Assembly (NCBI GenBank): GCA_018664745.1
Contig: JABJNS010000113.1
Location: 1-5,792, forward strand
Direction: 5' to 3'
Length of the DNA stretch: 5,792 nucleotides
Source of the DNA: Flavobacteriales bacterium
GTDB lineage: Bacteria; Bacteroidota; Bacteroidia; Flavobacteriales; BACL11
A program made the translations under genes and the position numbers. The notes below the pieces were generated by a model. That model was not told where the DNA came from. It made no database searches and worked only from the letters and a program-made list of their open reading frames with translations. Below, one piece after another: positions 1 to 5,792 of this stretch. The first letter of the stretch is position 1. Each line of letters starts with the position of its first letter.

Positions 1-32
1 TTGTGTGTAAATGTTAAAAAATAATATCTTTG
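1..32 (+). promoter_or_regulatory. Bacteroidota-type promoter of the tRNA-Leu gene
   Basis: A TATCTTTG element at 25-32 matches the Bacteroidota -7 consensus TAnnTTTG. A TTG at 1-3 lies 21 bases upstream, within the usual spacing for the -33 element, although the window edge hides anything further left. Initiation would be expected around 38-41, leaving a leader of only a few bases before the mature tRNA at 46. The assignment rests on the consensus and position; no start site has been measured. Confidence 0.65.
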
Positions 33-45
33 CCGTCCTTTTTAT

Positions 46-127
46 GCGGATGTGGCGGAATTGGTAGACGCGCTAGACTTAGGATCTAGTGCCGCAAGGT
101 GTGAGAGTTCGAGTCTCTTCATCCGCA
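46..127 (+). tRNA. tRNA-Leu, anticodon UAG
   Basis: This is a complete class II tRNA gene of 82 bases. The acceptor stem GCGGATG (46-52) pairs perfectly with CATCCGC (120-126), followed by discriminator A127. The D arm has the typical leucine-tRNA sequence GGCGGAATTGGTAGACGC. The anticodon stem CTAGA/TCTAG (73-77, 85-89) encloses loop CTTAGGA, which puts anticodon TAG at 80-82; it reads CUA and probably other CUN leucine codons. The long variable arm (90-102, GCAA at its tip) supports leucine identity. The T arm is GAGAG, TTCGAGT, CTCTT with one G-U closing pair. The 3' CCA is not encoded (CAC follows A127), so it must be added after transcription. It appears to be a monocistronic unit between its own promoter and terminator. 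Confidence 0.97.
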
Positions 128-136
128 CACAAAATT

Positions 137-163
137 AAGCAAGCGTTTTCGCTTGCTTTTTTT
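137..163 (+). terminator. Intrinsic terminator after tRNA-Leu
   Basis: A perfect 9-bp stem, AAGCAAGCG (137-145) and CGCTTGCTT (150-158), closes a TTTT loop and runs straight into a T tract (157-163). This is a textbook Rho-independent terminator. It starts 10 bases after the tRNA 3' end and separates the tRNA unit from the tig-clpP-clpX operon. Confidence 0.93.
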
Positions 164-175
164 GTTTTATGATTA

Positions 176-206
176 TTTCATAATCAGATAAATAAGTGTA
201 TTTTTG
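176..206 (+). promoter_or_regulatory. Bacteroidota-type promoter of the tig-clpP-clpX operon
   Basis: TATTTTTG at 199-206 matches the -7 consensus TAnnTTTG. The upstream element is weak: TTTC at 176-179, 19 bases before the -7 box, in place of TTTG. A start around 212-215 would give a leader of about 20 bases before the tig ATG at 234. The leader (CCTTTTTAAAAAATAC and on) is A/T rich with no Shine-Dalgarno core, as is usual in this phylum. The strong terminator just upstream means tig needs a promoter here. Confidence 0.6.
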
Positions 207-233
207 CAGCCCTTTTTAAAAAATACATAAAAG

Positions 234-1586
234 ATGAATTTAACACAAAGCAAAGCAAAAGATTTAATGGCTACAATTACAGTTGATGTAGTAGCAAGTG
301 ATTACACTGAAAAAGTTGATAAGGTATTGAAAGACTACCGTAAAACGGCTGAGGTTCCTGGGTTCAGAAAAGGAAAAACGCCAATGGGAATCATAAATAA
401 AAAATACAGAACTTCTGTTATTGTTGAGGAGGTAAACAAATTAATTCAGGATGAGTTGTATAAGCATATTACTGGAGAAAAAGTGAGAGTATTAGGGTCT
501 CCAATGCCTATTGATGACACTCCAATTGATTGGGAAAATGCAGTTGATTTTAAATTTGTTTATGAAATTGCTTTAGCTCCTGAGTTTGATGTTAAAATTA
601 CAGCTAAGGATAAGTTAGATTATCAAAAAATTAAAGCTGACGCTAAATTAGTTGATGGGTACTGTGCTGATATTGCAAAGCGTTATGGTAAAATGAGCAA
701 TCCTGAAGTTTCAATAGAAGGAGATTTAATTTTCTGTGCAATTAACCAATTAGATGTTGATGGTAATGTAATGGAAAACGGAATTAAAAATGATGCAACT
801 GTTGCAATGGATTATATTGCTGATAAAAAAATAAAAAAACAATTTATTGGTGTAAAAGCTGATGATGTTATTAAAGTAAATGTGATGAAAGCATTTACAA
901 ACCATTCTGATTTAGGTGCTATGTTAGGAGTTGATCATGCAGCTATTCATAATTTAACTTCTGAAGAATTTCAATTTACAGTAAAAAATATTAACCAATT
1001 AACTCCTGCTGAATTGAATACTGAGTTATTTGATAAAGTATATGGTGAAGGTACAGTTAAGGATGTAAAAGAGTTCAGAGCAAAAATTCAAGCTGAGGCT
1101 GAAGGACAATTTGTTGCTGAAAGTGATAGAATGCTTAAAAATGATGTAGTAACTTATTTTATTGATAAATTAAAGTTACAAATGCCAGATGATTTCTTGA
1201 AAAGATGGTTGGTTCAAACTTCTGAGCAACCAATTACTATGGAGATGCTAGAAACTGAGTATGATATGTATTCAAAAAGCTTACAATGGCAATTGATTGA
1301 GAATAAAATCCTAGAAAACTATGAGGTTAAGGTAACTCAGGATGATGTTGTTGCACATACTAAGAAGCTAATTGGTATGCAAATGAAACAATATGGTCAG
1401 CCAGAAGGTGATGACGCTCAATTGACTGAAATTGCAACTGGAATCCTTAAAAATGAGGAAGAGAAAAAGAAGATTTACGATCAAATTTTTGACGAAAGAA
1501 CTTTAGCTGTTTATAAAGAAAACTTCAAACTTACAGAAAAGACAGTTACTTATGATGAATTTGTTAAATTAGCATCAGCAAAATAA
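234..1586 (+). CDS. tig: Trigger factor, ribosome-associated chaperone
   Basis: Trigger factor binds ribosomal protein uL23 beside the exit tunnel and shields nascent chains; in many bacteria it also has FKBP-type prolyl isomerase activity. The 450-residue product is slightly longer than the E. coli protein (432). The N-terminal ribosome-binding domain covers about residues 1-120 and carries the signature loop GFRKGKTP at 43-50, followed by the conserved EEVNKL stretch (65-70). Residues about 140-255 occupy the FKBP position but match that fold poorly: only the opening GDLIFCAINQLDVDG (163-177) is easy to align, so isomerase activity is doubtful. The rest is the helical C-terminal chaperone domain, rich in charged residues and ending in a short extension. 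The ATG at 234 is chosen because the family N-terminus begins there, about 20 bases after the predicted transcription start. It is the first gene of an operon; clpP follows 16 bases after its stop. Confidence 0.96.
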   Translation: MNLTQSKAKDLMATITVDVVASDYTEKVDKVLKDYRKTAEVPGFRKGKTPMGIINKKYRTSVIVEEVNKLIQDELYKHITGEKVRVLGSPMPIDDTPIDWENAVDFKFVYEIALAPEFDVKITAKDKLDYQKIKADAKLVDGYCADIAKRYGKMSNPEVSIEGDLIFCAINQLDVDGNVMENGIKNDATVAMDYIADKKIKKQFIGVKADDVIKVNVMKAFTNHSDLGAMLGVDHAAIHNLTSEEFQFTVKNINQLTPAELNTELFDKVYGEGTVKDVKEFRAKIQAEAEGQFVAESDRMLKNDVVTYFIDKLKLQMPDDFLKRWLVQTSEQPITMEMLETEYDMYSKSLQWQLIENKILENYEVKVTQDDVVAHTKKLIGMQMKQYGQPEGDDAQLTEIATGILKNEEEKKKIYDQIFDERTLAVYKENFKLTEKTVTYDEFVKLASAK

Positions 1587-1602
1587 TAACAAAATTAACA
1601 TC

Positions 1603-2277
1603 ATGGATTACGGAAAAGAGTTTCATAAATACGCAACAAAACATCAAGGGATAAGTAGTTTACATTTAAATGAATTTACTTCAATACACGGGAATTATAT
1701 TTCTCCAACAATTATTGAAGAAAGACAAATGAATGTAGCGAGTATGGATGTTTTTTCTCGTTTAATGATGGATAGAATCATCTTTTTAGGAGTTGGAATT
1801 AATGATCATGTAGCTAATATTATTCAGGCACAATTACTATTTTTAGAATCAGTAGATGCAAATAAAGATATTTTAATTTACTTGAATTCTCCAGGTGGTG
1901 GGGTATATGCTGGGCTTGGTATTTATGATACTATGCAGTATATTAATCCTGATGTTTCAACAATTTGCACAGGTATGGCTGCATCAATGGGGGCTGTGCT
2001 TTTATGTGCAGGCGCTACAGGAAAACGAACTGCTTTAAAGCATTCAAGAGTGATGATTCATCAGCCCTTAGGTGGTGCGCAAGGTCAGGCTTCTGATATT
2101 GAGATCACAGCAAATGAAATCAAAAAATTGAAGAATGAATTGTATGAAATTATTTCAAACCATTCAGGGCAAGATTTTGATAAAGTTTGGAAAGATGGAG
2201 ATAGAGATTACTGGATGACTGCTGAAGAAGCAAAAGCATATGGTATGATTGATGAGGTGCTTGTAAGAAATAAATAA
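1603..2277 (+). CDS. clpP: ATP-dependent Clp protease proteolytic subunit ClpP
   Basis: ClpP is the serine peptidase of the cytoplasmic Clp machine. It forms a barrel of two seven-membered rings and cuts polypeptides fed in by an AAA+ partner, here presumably ClpX from the next gene. The catalytic triad is complete: Ser128 in GMAASMG (124-130), His153 in MIHQP (151-155) and Asp202 in DRDYW (200-204), with the same spacing as E. coli Ser97-His122-Asp171 of the mature enzyme. The SPGGGVYAG stretch (96-104) forms the expected oxyanion region. Aligning MDVFSRLMMDRIIFLG (48-63) with the E. coli equivalent puts the mature N-terminus near residues 32-35, so the propeptide is about 30 residues, longer than the 14 of E. 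coli; MDYGKEFHKYA at its start is typical of flavobacterial ClpP. The start at 1603 keeps this extension and lies 16 bases after tig. The leader lacks a Shine-Dalgarno core. Confidence 0.97.
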   Translation: MDYGKEFHKYATKHQGISSLHLNEFTSIHGNYISPTIIEERQMNVASMDVFSRLMMDRIIFLGVGINDHVANIIQAQLLFLESVDANKDILIYLNSPGGGVYAGLGIYDTMQYINPDVSTICTGMAASMGAVLLCAGATGKRTALKHSRVMIHQPLGGAQGQASDIEITANEIKKLKNELYEIISNHSGQDFDKVWKDGDRDYWMTAEEAKAYGMIDEVLVRNK

Positions 2278-3506
2278 TGTCAGAAAACGATAAAGTATTA
2301 TGTTCCTTTTGTGGGAGAGATAAGCAGGATACCAATATTTTAATTGCAGGTACTTCAGCACATATTTGTGATTCTTGTATTGAGCAAGCTCATGAAATTG
2401 TAAAGGAGGATGCAAGTGATGAGGTTTTTTTAGCTAAAGATTTTACACTTTTAAAACCTAAGGAAATCAAAACACATTTGGATGATTTTGTAATCGGACA
2501 AGATGATGCTAAAAAAGTGATGTCAGTTGCAGTTTACAATCATTACAAAAGAATTTTACAACCTGATACTACTGATGAGGATATTGAAATTGAAAAATCA
2601 AATATCATTATGGTGGGGCGTACGGGTACAGGTAAAACCTTAATTGCTCGCTCTATTGCTAAGTTATTAAAAGTTCCTTTTTGTATTGCTGATGCTACTG
2701 TACTTACTGAAGCTGGTTATGTTGGTGAGGATGTAGAAAGTATTTTAACTCGCCTTTTGCAAGCTGCTGATTATGATGTAGAACAAGCAAAAAGAGGAAT
2801 TGTTTTTATTGATGAAATTGATAAAGTTGCTCGTAAAAGCGATAATCCTTCTATTACGCGTGATGTAAGTGGTGAAGGAGTGCAACAAGCTATGCTTAAA
2901 TTATTGGAAGGAACAATTGTAAATGTTCCCCCACAAGGAGGGCGTAAGCATCCTGACCAAAAAATGATTGCTTTAGATACTAAGGATATTCTTTTTATTA
3001 GCGGAGGTGCTTTTGATGGTGTTGAAAGACATATTTCTGCCAGAATGAATACAAGTTCTATTGGTTTCAAATCTGAAAATAAAGAGGTAATTGAGAAAGA
3101 TAACTTACTGCAATATATTTCTCCTCAGGATTTAAAGTCATTCGGATTAATTCCTGAATTGATAGGAAGGATGCCAGTAGTTACCCACTTAAACCCTTTA
3201 GATAGAGCGGCTTTAAAGTTGATATTGACTGAGCCTAAAAATGCACTAACTAAGCAGTATCAGAAACTTTTTGATATGGATGGTATTGCACTTAGTTTTG
3301 ATAAAAAAGCAATTGACATTATTGTTGATAAGGCTATGGAATTCAAATTAGGAGCAAGAGGTTTGCGTTCTATTTGTGAAGCAATTATGCTAGATGCAAT
3401 GTTTGAATTTCCTTCTGATGAAAGTAAAAAAGACTTGAAAATTACTGCAGCATATATAAAAACTCAGCTTACTAAACTTTCGTTTACCAAACTAAAAGTA
3501 GCTTAG
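2277..3506 (+). CDS. clpX: ATP-dependent Clp protease ATP-binding subunit ClpX
   Basis: ClpX is the hexameric AAA+ unfoldase that recognises degradation tags such as ssrA, unfolds the substrate with ATP and threads it into ClpP. The 409-residue protein has the standard layout. An N-terminal zinc-binding dimerisation domain carries Cys9, Cys12, Cys31 and Cys34. Walker A is GRTGTGKT (114-121), pore loop 1 is GYVG (147-150), and Walker B is GIVFIDEID (174-182, with Asp179 and Glu180). The pore-2 region is around 185-204, the RKH loop is at 223-225, and sensor II is GARGLR (359-364). The ClpP-docking loop is a canonical IGF (262-264), so it should work with the ClpP encoded next to it. The start codon overlaps the clpP stop by one base (TAATG, 2275-2279), pointing to translational coupling. 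Its own stop overlaps the end of the opposing lipoprotein gene by 4 bases. Confidence 0.98.
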   Translation: MSENDKVLCSFCGRDKQDTNILIAGTSAHICDSCIEQAHEIVKEDASDEVFLAKDFTLLKPKEIKTHLDDFVIGQDDAKKVMSVAVYNHYKRILQPDTTDEDIEIEKSNIIMVGRTGTGKTLIARSIAKLLKVPFCIADATVLTEAGYVGEDVESILTRLLQAADYDVEQAKRGIVFIDEIDKVARKSDNPSITRDVSGEGVQQAMLKLLEGTIVNVPPQGGRKHPDQKMIALDTKDILFISGGAFDGVERHISARMNTSSIGFKSENKEVIEKDNLLQYISPQDLKSFGLIPELIGRMPVVTHLNPLDRAALKLILTEPKNALTKQYQKLFDMDGIALSFDKKAIDIIVDKAMEFKLGARGLRSICEAIMLDAMFEFPSDESKKDLKITAAYIKTQLTKLSFTKLKVA

Positions 3507-3509
3507 TTT
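3489..3509. repeat. 7-bp inverted repeat over the converging gene ends
   Basis: AAACTAA (3489-3495) and TTAGTTT (3503-3509) are perfect inverted copies separated by 7 bases. The right arm covers both stop codons, TAG of clpX at 3504-3506 and TAA of the opposing lipoprotein gene at 3505-3503. Transcripts from either strand could form this hairpin, so it may be a bidirectional terminator. Against this, the stem holds only one G-C pair and no T tract follows it on either side, so it would be weak and could be chance in AT-rich DNA. Confidence 0.3.
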
Positions 3510-4318
3510 ACGACTATAGGATATGTAGCCCCATTTATTGTGATATCAAAGTTACAATCACACAATGAGTCTCCATAATTAATGATTCTATCAGCATAAC
3601 CATTTGGTGATATTTTTGCAGTACCACTTTTTATAACGCAAAAAGGTAAACAACCTAAATCTACATTTAAGGTGTCTGTAATTTCCATGCTAAAAATGTT
3701 ATTATTAACACCAGTTCCACTAGCTGAACCAGTAATTTTGTACCTGTCATCACTAATATCAAAATATGTAGCTGTTCCATTTACCCATTCTCTAGTTCTT
3801 GTTGATTCCCAATTAATTGTTCCGTTAGCAGTATTGATACTTGCGTTATTTACGGTAATGGTAAACCACATATTTCCTTTGTTATTTCTTCCTTGGTTTG
3901 TAACAATTCTTTCCCCTTGTACTAAGTTATAATTCACATAATAATTATCGAATGTGGTAGTGATTACTGCTAAAGAATCACGGTATTTCCCAGTGTAAGT
4001 AATATTAATTTTTCCCTTTCTAAGTTTTCCTCCAGGGTTTGGGAATAAGATATTGTTTGGTCCAAAATTAATAATTAAGGTGTCAATATCTGAAGTGTCA
4101 TTATCCATAGTTATATATTTTGGATATGATTTATTTATTCCATTAGCTAAAAAAGCTCCCTCAACAACACTAGCAACATCATTAAATAGTTGTTCAGCAA
4201 ACAGATGGTCCTGTGTAGCTTGTGTACTTGCTAAATCATTTTGAGTGATTACATCTTCATCTTTACATGCGTAAAGTAAAACAGTTAAAATACTTAGTGC
4301 TATTCCTATTTTCTTCAT
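3503..4318 (-). CDS. Uncharacterised Bacteroidota lipoprotein, probably surface-exposed
   Basis: I do not know a function for this 271-residue protein. Residues 1-18 form a lipoprotein signal peptide: MKK, a hydrophobic stretch, and LYAC with the lipid-bearing Cys18 (Tyr at -2 is a mild departure from the usual lipobox). Lys19-Asp20-Glu21-Asp22 follow directly and resemble the K-(D/E)2 lipoprotein export signal that sends lipoproteins to the outer face of the outer membrane in this phylum. The body, from about residue 78, looks beta-rich, with RKGKINITYTGKYRDS (100-115), TFDNYYVN (122-129), TRTREW (173-178) and YKITGSASGTG (193-203). As I recall, this pattern recurs in Bacteroidota lipoproteins of unknown role. 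Cysteines at 223, 227, 253 and 255 (CX3C and CXC) lie near the C-terminus and could form disulphides. The start is 21 bases after folA, so it is probably the last gene of that operon. Confidence 0.85.
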   Translation of the reverse strand: MKKIGIALSILTVLLYACKDEDVITQNDLASTQATQDHLFAEQLFNDVASVVEGAFLANGINKSYPKYITMDNDTSDIDTLIINFGPNNILFPNPGGKLRKGKINITYTGKYRDSLAVITTTFDNYYVNYNLVQGERIVTNQGRNNKGNMWFTITVNNASINTANGTINWESTRTREWVNGTATYFDISDDRYKITGSASGTGVNNNIFSMEITDTLNVDLGCLPFCVIKSGTAKISPNGYADRIINYGDSLCDCNFDITINGATYPIVVN

Positions 4319-4339
4319 CTTAATATATTTTCGGTAAAC

Positions 4340-4846
4340 TTAATTAATTTTCTCAAAAGTCAAGAAACTATAATCATGCGCATGTTTTTCATCAGCTTTG
4401 CAGTCTATTCTTTCTACTTCTTTCCAATCCTTTCCTAGCTCAGGAAAAAAGGTGTCTCCATCATAAACATGGTGTACTTTAGTGAGGTAAATTTTATCTA
4501 CTAAATTGGACTCAAGTGCTAGTTTATAAATTTGCCCTCCTCCAATAATAAAAGGTTCTTTATCTCCATTTTGTTTAGCAATTGTTAGGGCTGATTCTAC
4601 AGAATTGACCACTATACAGCCTTCAGCTTGGTAATTACTTTGCCTTGTAATAATAACATTTGTTCTGTTTGGTAAAGGCCTGTACTTATGCGGAATAGAT
4701 TCAAAGTTTTTTCTTCCCATAATCACATGATGACCTAAAGTAGTCTCCTTGAAAAAACGCATGTCTTTTGGTAAATGCCAAATGAGATCATTGTCTTTTC
4801 CAATTACTCCATTATTAGCTGCAGCTACTATAAGTGAAACTTTCAT
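4340..4846 (-). CDS. folA: Dihydrofolate reductase
   Basis: FolA reduces dihydrofolate to tetrahydrofolate with NADPH in the cytoplasm, restoring the cofactor oxidised by ThyA. At 168 residues it is a normal-length chromosomal enzyme. The active-site segment LIWHLPKDMRFFK (21-33) contains Trp23 and the catalytic acid Asp28, equivalent to E. coli Trp22 and Asp27. The NADPH-binding parts are visible: MGRKNFESIP (43-52), RPLPNRTNVI (56-65), IIGGGQIY (100-107) and DTFFPEL (131-137), where Thr132 matches the conserved threonine that supports the acid. The ATG overlaps the thyA stop by one base (TAATG on this strand, 4848-4844), which suggests coupled translation of two enzymes of the same cycle. 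No promoter is evident between thyA and folA. Confidence 0.97.
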   Translation of the reverse strand: MKVSLIVAAANNGVIGKDNDLIWHLPKDMRFFKETTLGHHVIMGRKNFESIPHKYRPLPNRTNVIITRQSNYQAEGCIVVNSVESALTIAKQNGDKEPFIIGGGQIYKLALESNLVDKIYLTKVHHVYDGDTFFPELGKDWKEVERIDCKADEKHAHDYSFLTFEKIN

Positions 4847-5640
4847 TATATTGCTACTTTTCCTTTAATGTGTGGGTGATATTCGTAATCTACTAATTCA
4901 AAATCATCAATTGTGAAGTCAAAAATACTTTTCACATCTGGGTTGATTTTCATTTTTGGTAATGCTTTTGTATCTCTACTCAATTGTAATTCTGTTTGCT
5001 CAAAATGATTGGTGTAAATATGTGCATCCCCTAAAGTATGAACAAAATCTCCTACTTCCAAATCACAAACTTGCGCCATCATCATGGTTAATAGTGCATA
5101 AGAAGCAATGTTGAACGGAACGCCTAAAAAGATATCAGCACTTCTTTGGTAGAGCTGACAAGAGAGTTTTCCGTCTGCTACATAAAATTGAAAAAAGGCA
5201 TGACAAGGAGGTAAAGCCATCTGCTCTATTTCCCCTACATTCCAAGCACTCACAATAATTCTTCTGCTATCAGGATTGGTTTTTAAGGCCTCCACTACTT
5301 GAGTGATTTGGTCAATGTGTTTTCCGTCAGGTGCTGGCCAACTTCTCCATTGGTACCCATACACATGGCCTAAATCACCATTTTCATCTGCCCATTCATC
5401 CCAAATACGCACCCCATTTTCTTTGAGGTATTTTATATTGGTATCTCCTTTTAAGAACCAGAGTAATTCATGAATGATGGATTTTAAGTGTAGTTTTTTG
5501 GTTGTGATACACGGAAATCCTTCCGATAAATCAAAACGCATTTGATGCCCAAAAACACTTTTAGTTCCTGTTCCTGTTCGGTCTGCTTTTAGCGTGCCTT
5601 CTTTCATCACGCGTTTCATTAAATCTAAATATTGCTGCAT
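4846..5640 (-). CDS. thyA: Thymidylate synthase
   Basis: ThyA methylates dUMP to dTMP, using 5,10-methylenetetrahydrofolate as both carbon donor and reductant and releasing dihydrofolate. The protein has 264 residues, the same as E. coli ThyA, and key residues fall at the same numbers. These are phosphate-binding Arg21, Glu58, Trp80, the Arg126-Arg127 pair from the partner subunit, nucleophile Cys146 in LPPCHAFFQF (143-152), Arg166, Asp169, Asn177, and His207 and Tyr209 in DAHIYTNH (205-212). The C-terminal KVAI closing segment is intact. The start at 5640 lies 5 bases after the stop of the nucleoside transporter gene; the leader is TTTAAGAAAA, A-rich without a clear Shine-Dalgarno core. The start fits the family N-terminus exactly. 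It is the ThyA type, not the flavin-dependent ThyX. Confidence 0.98.
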   Translation of the reverse strand: MQQYLDLMKRVMKEGTLKADRTGTGTKSVFGHQMRFDLSEGFPCITTKKLHLKSIIHELLWFLKGDTNIKYLKENGVRIWDEWADENGDLGHVYGYQWRSWPAPDGKHIDQITQVVEALKTNPDSRRIIVSAWNVGEIEQMALPPCHAFFQFYVADGKLSCQLYQRSADIFLGVPFNIASYALLTMMMAQVCDLEVGDFVHTLGDAHIYTNHFEQTELQLSRDTKALPKMKINPDVKSIFDFTIDDFELVDYEYHPHIKGKVAI

Positions 5641-5645
5641 TTTTC

Positions 5646-5792
5646 TTAAATTAACATTCCTACAATTACGGCTGTAAATAGGGAAGCCATTGTTCCTGCT
5701 ATTAAAGCCAATATTCCTAATTTGGATAAATCCACTCTTCTTTTTGGGGCTAATGCACCTATCCCTCCAATTTGTATTCCAATAGAAGCAAA
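5646..5792 (-). CDS. nupC: Concentrative nucleoside transporter, C-terminal 48 residues (partial)
   Basis: Only the 3' end of the gene is inside the window; it runs off the right edge in the frame ending with TAA at 5648-5646. The visible residues begin FASIGIQIGGIGALAPKRR and continue with VDLSKLG, then a hydrophobic helix LALIAGTMASLFTAVIVGML at the very end. The SIGIQIGGIGALAPKRR stretch followed by a final membrane segment is typical of the end of CNT/NupC-family transporters, inner-membrane cation-coupled importers of nucleosides. The stop lies 5 bases before thyA, so the two genes are almost certainly co-transcribed; import of nucleosides beside dTMP synthesis is a sensible pairing. The symbol is a family-level label: which nucleosides are carried, and whether Na+ or H+ drives uptake, cannot be read from this fragment. 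Confidence 0.88.
   Translation of the reverse strand, partial: FASIGIQIGGIGALAPKRRVDLSKLGILALIAGTMASLFTAVIVGMLI

Noticed and set aside
46..127. tRNA-Leu gene as an integration site for a mobile element
   Set aside because: No integrase, duplicated tRNA 3' end or foreign-looking DNA is present on either side; a terminator and a core operon follow directly.
820..845. A-rich runs in tig as a possible slippery site for programmed frameshifting
   Set aside because: The frame is continuous through the run and the protein keeps its expected length and domains; poly-A runs are common in AT-rich coding DNA.
2150..2415. Two overlapping open frames on the - strand opposite the clpP-clpX junction
   Set aside because: They lie antisense to strongly conserved coding sequence, overlap each other in different frames and encode low-complexity peptides with no recognisable domain.
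2616..2639. Walker A of ClpX reads GRTGTGKT where many ClpX proteins have GPTG
   Set aside because: The catalytic Lys and Thr are intact, and Arg at this position is, as I recall, normal in flavobacterial ClpX, so it is not a defect.
2771..3070. Open frame of 99 codons on the - strand inside clpX
   Set aside because: It is a shadow of the conserved AAA+ region of clpX, with no leader or family resemblance of its own.
3672..4244. Two + strand open frames opposite the lipoprotein gene, one hydrophobic enough to suggest a membrane peptide
   Set aside because: Both are antisense to a gene with a clear signal peptide and a family-like pattern. The hydrophobic character follows from the complement of Asn/Thr/Ile-rich codons.
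4340..4347. TTAATTAA palindrome at the folA stop as a regulatory site
   Set aside because: An 8-base AT-only palindrome is expected by chance in this base composition and overlaps coding sequence; there is no second copy or promoter beside it.

Overview
The window reads as ordinary chromosomal housekeeping DNA from a member of the Bacteroidota, most likely class Flavobacteriia. The evidence is AT-rich sequence, two promoters of the Bacteroidota type (TAnnTTTG at the -7 position), start codons preceded by A/T-rich leaders without a Shine-Dalgarno core, ClpP and trigger factor sequences of the flavobacterial kind, and a lipoprotein whose residues after the lipid-bearing Cys resemble the Bacteroidota surface-export signal. 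No mobile element, CRISPR array, integrase or phage gene was seen.

Layout, + strand: a promoter at the left edge drives a complete tRNA-Leu(UAG) gene (46-127), which ends at a strong intrinsic terminator (137-163). A second promoter (about 176-206) then leads into the protein quality-control operon tig (234-1586), clpP (1603-2277) and clpX (2277-3506). Trigger factor receives nascent chains at the ribosome. ClpX unfolds tagged or damaged proteins and feeds them to ClpP. clpP and clpX overlap in TAATG, which suggests translational coupling. All key catalytic and docking residues of ClpP and ClpX are present.

Layout, - strand (read from right to left): the 3' end of a concentrative nucleoside transporter gene (5646-5792, cut by the window edge), thyA (4846-5640), folA (4340-4846) and an uncharacterised lipoprotein gene (3503-4318). 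Spacings of 5 nt, a 1-nt overlap and 21 nt suggest one transcription unit. The first three form a coherent pathway: nucleoside uptake, dTMP synthesis, and regeneration of tetrahydrofolate from the dihydrofolate that ThyA makes. The lipoprotein has no evident link to that pathway.

The two operons converge and overlap by 4 nt, so that both stop codons share the bases TTAG. The only terminator-like structure there is a small AT-rich inverted repeat. I see no convincing new biological system. The most useful leads are the uncharacterised lipoprotein at the end of a thymidylate operon, the overlapping convergent ends, the degenerate FKBP-like domain of trigger factor, and a sequence shared just downstream of the -7 element in both promoters.
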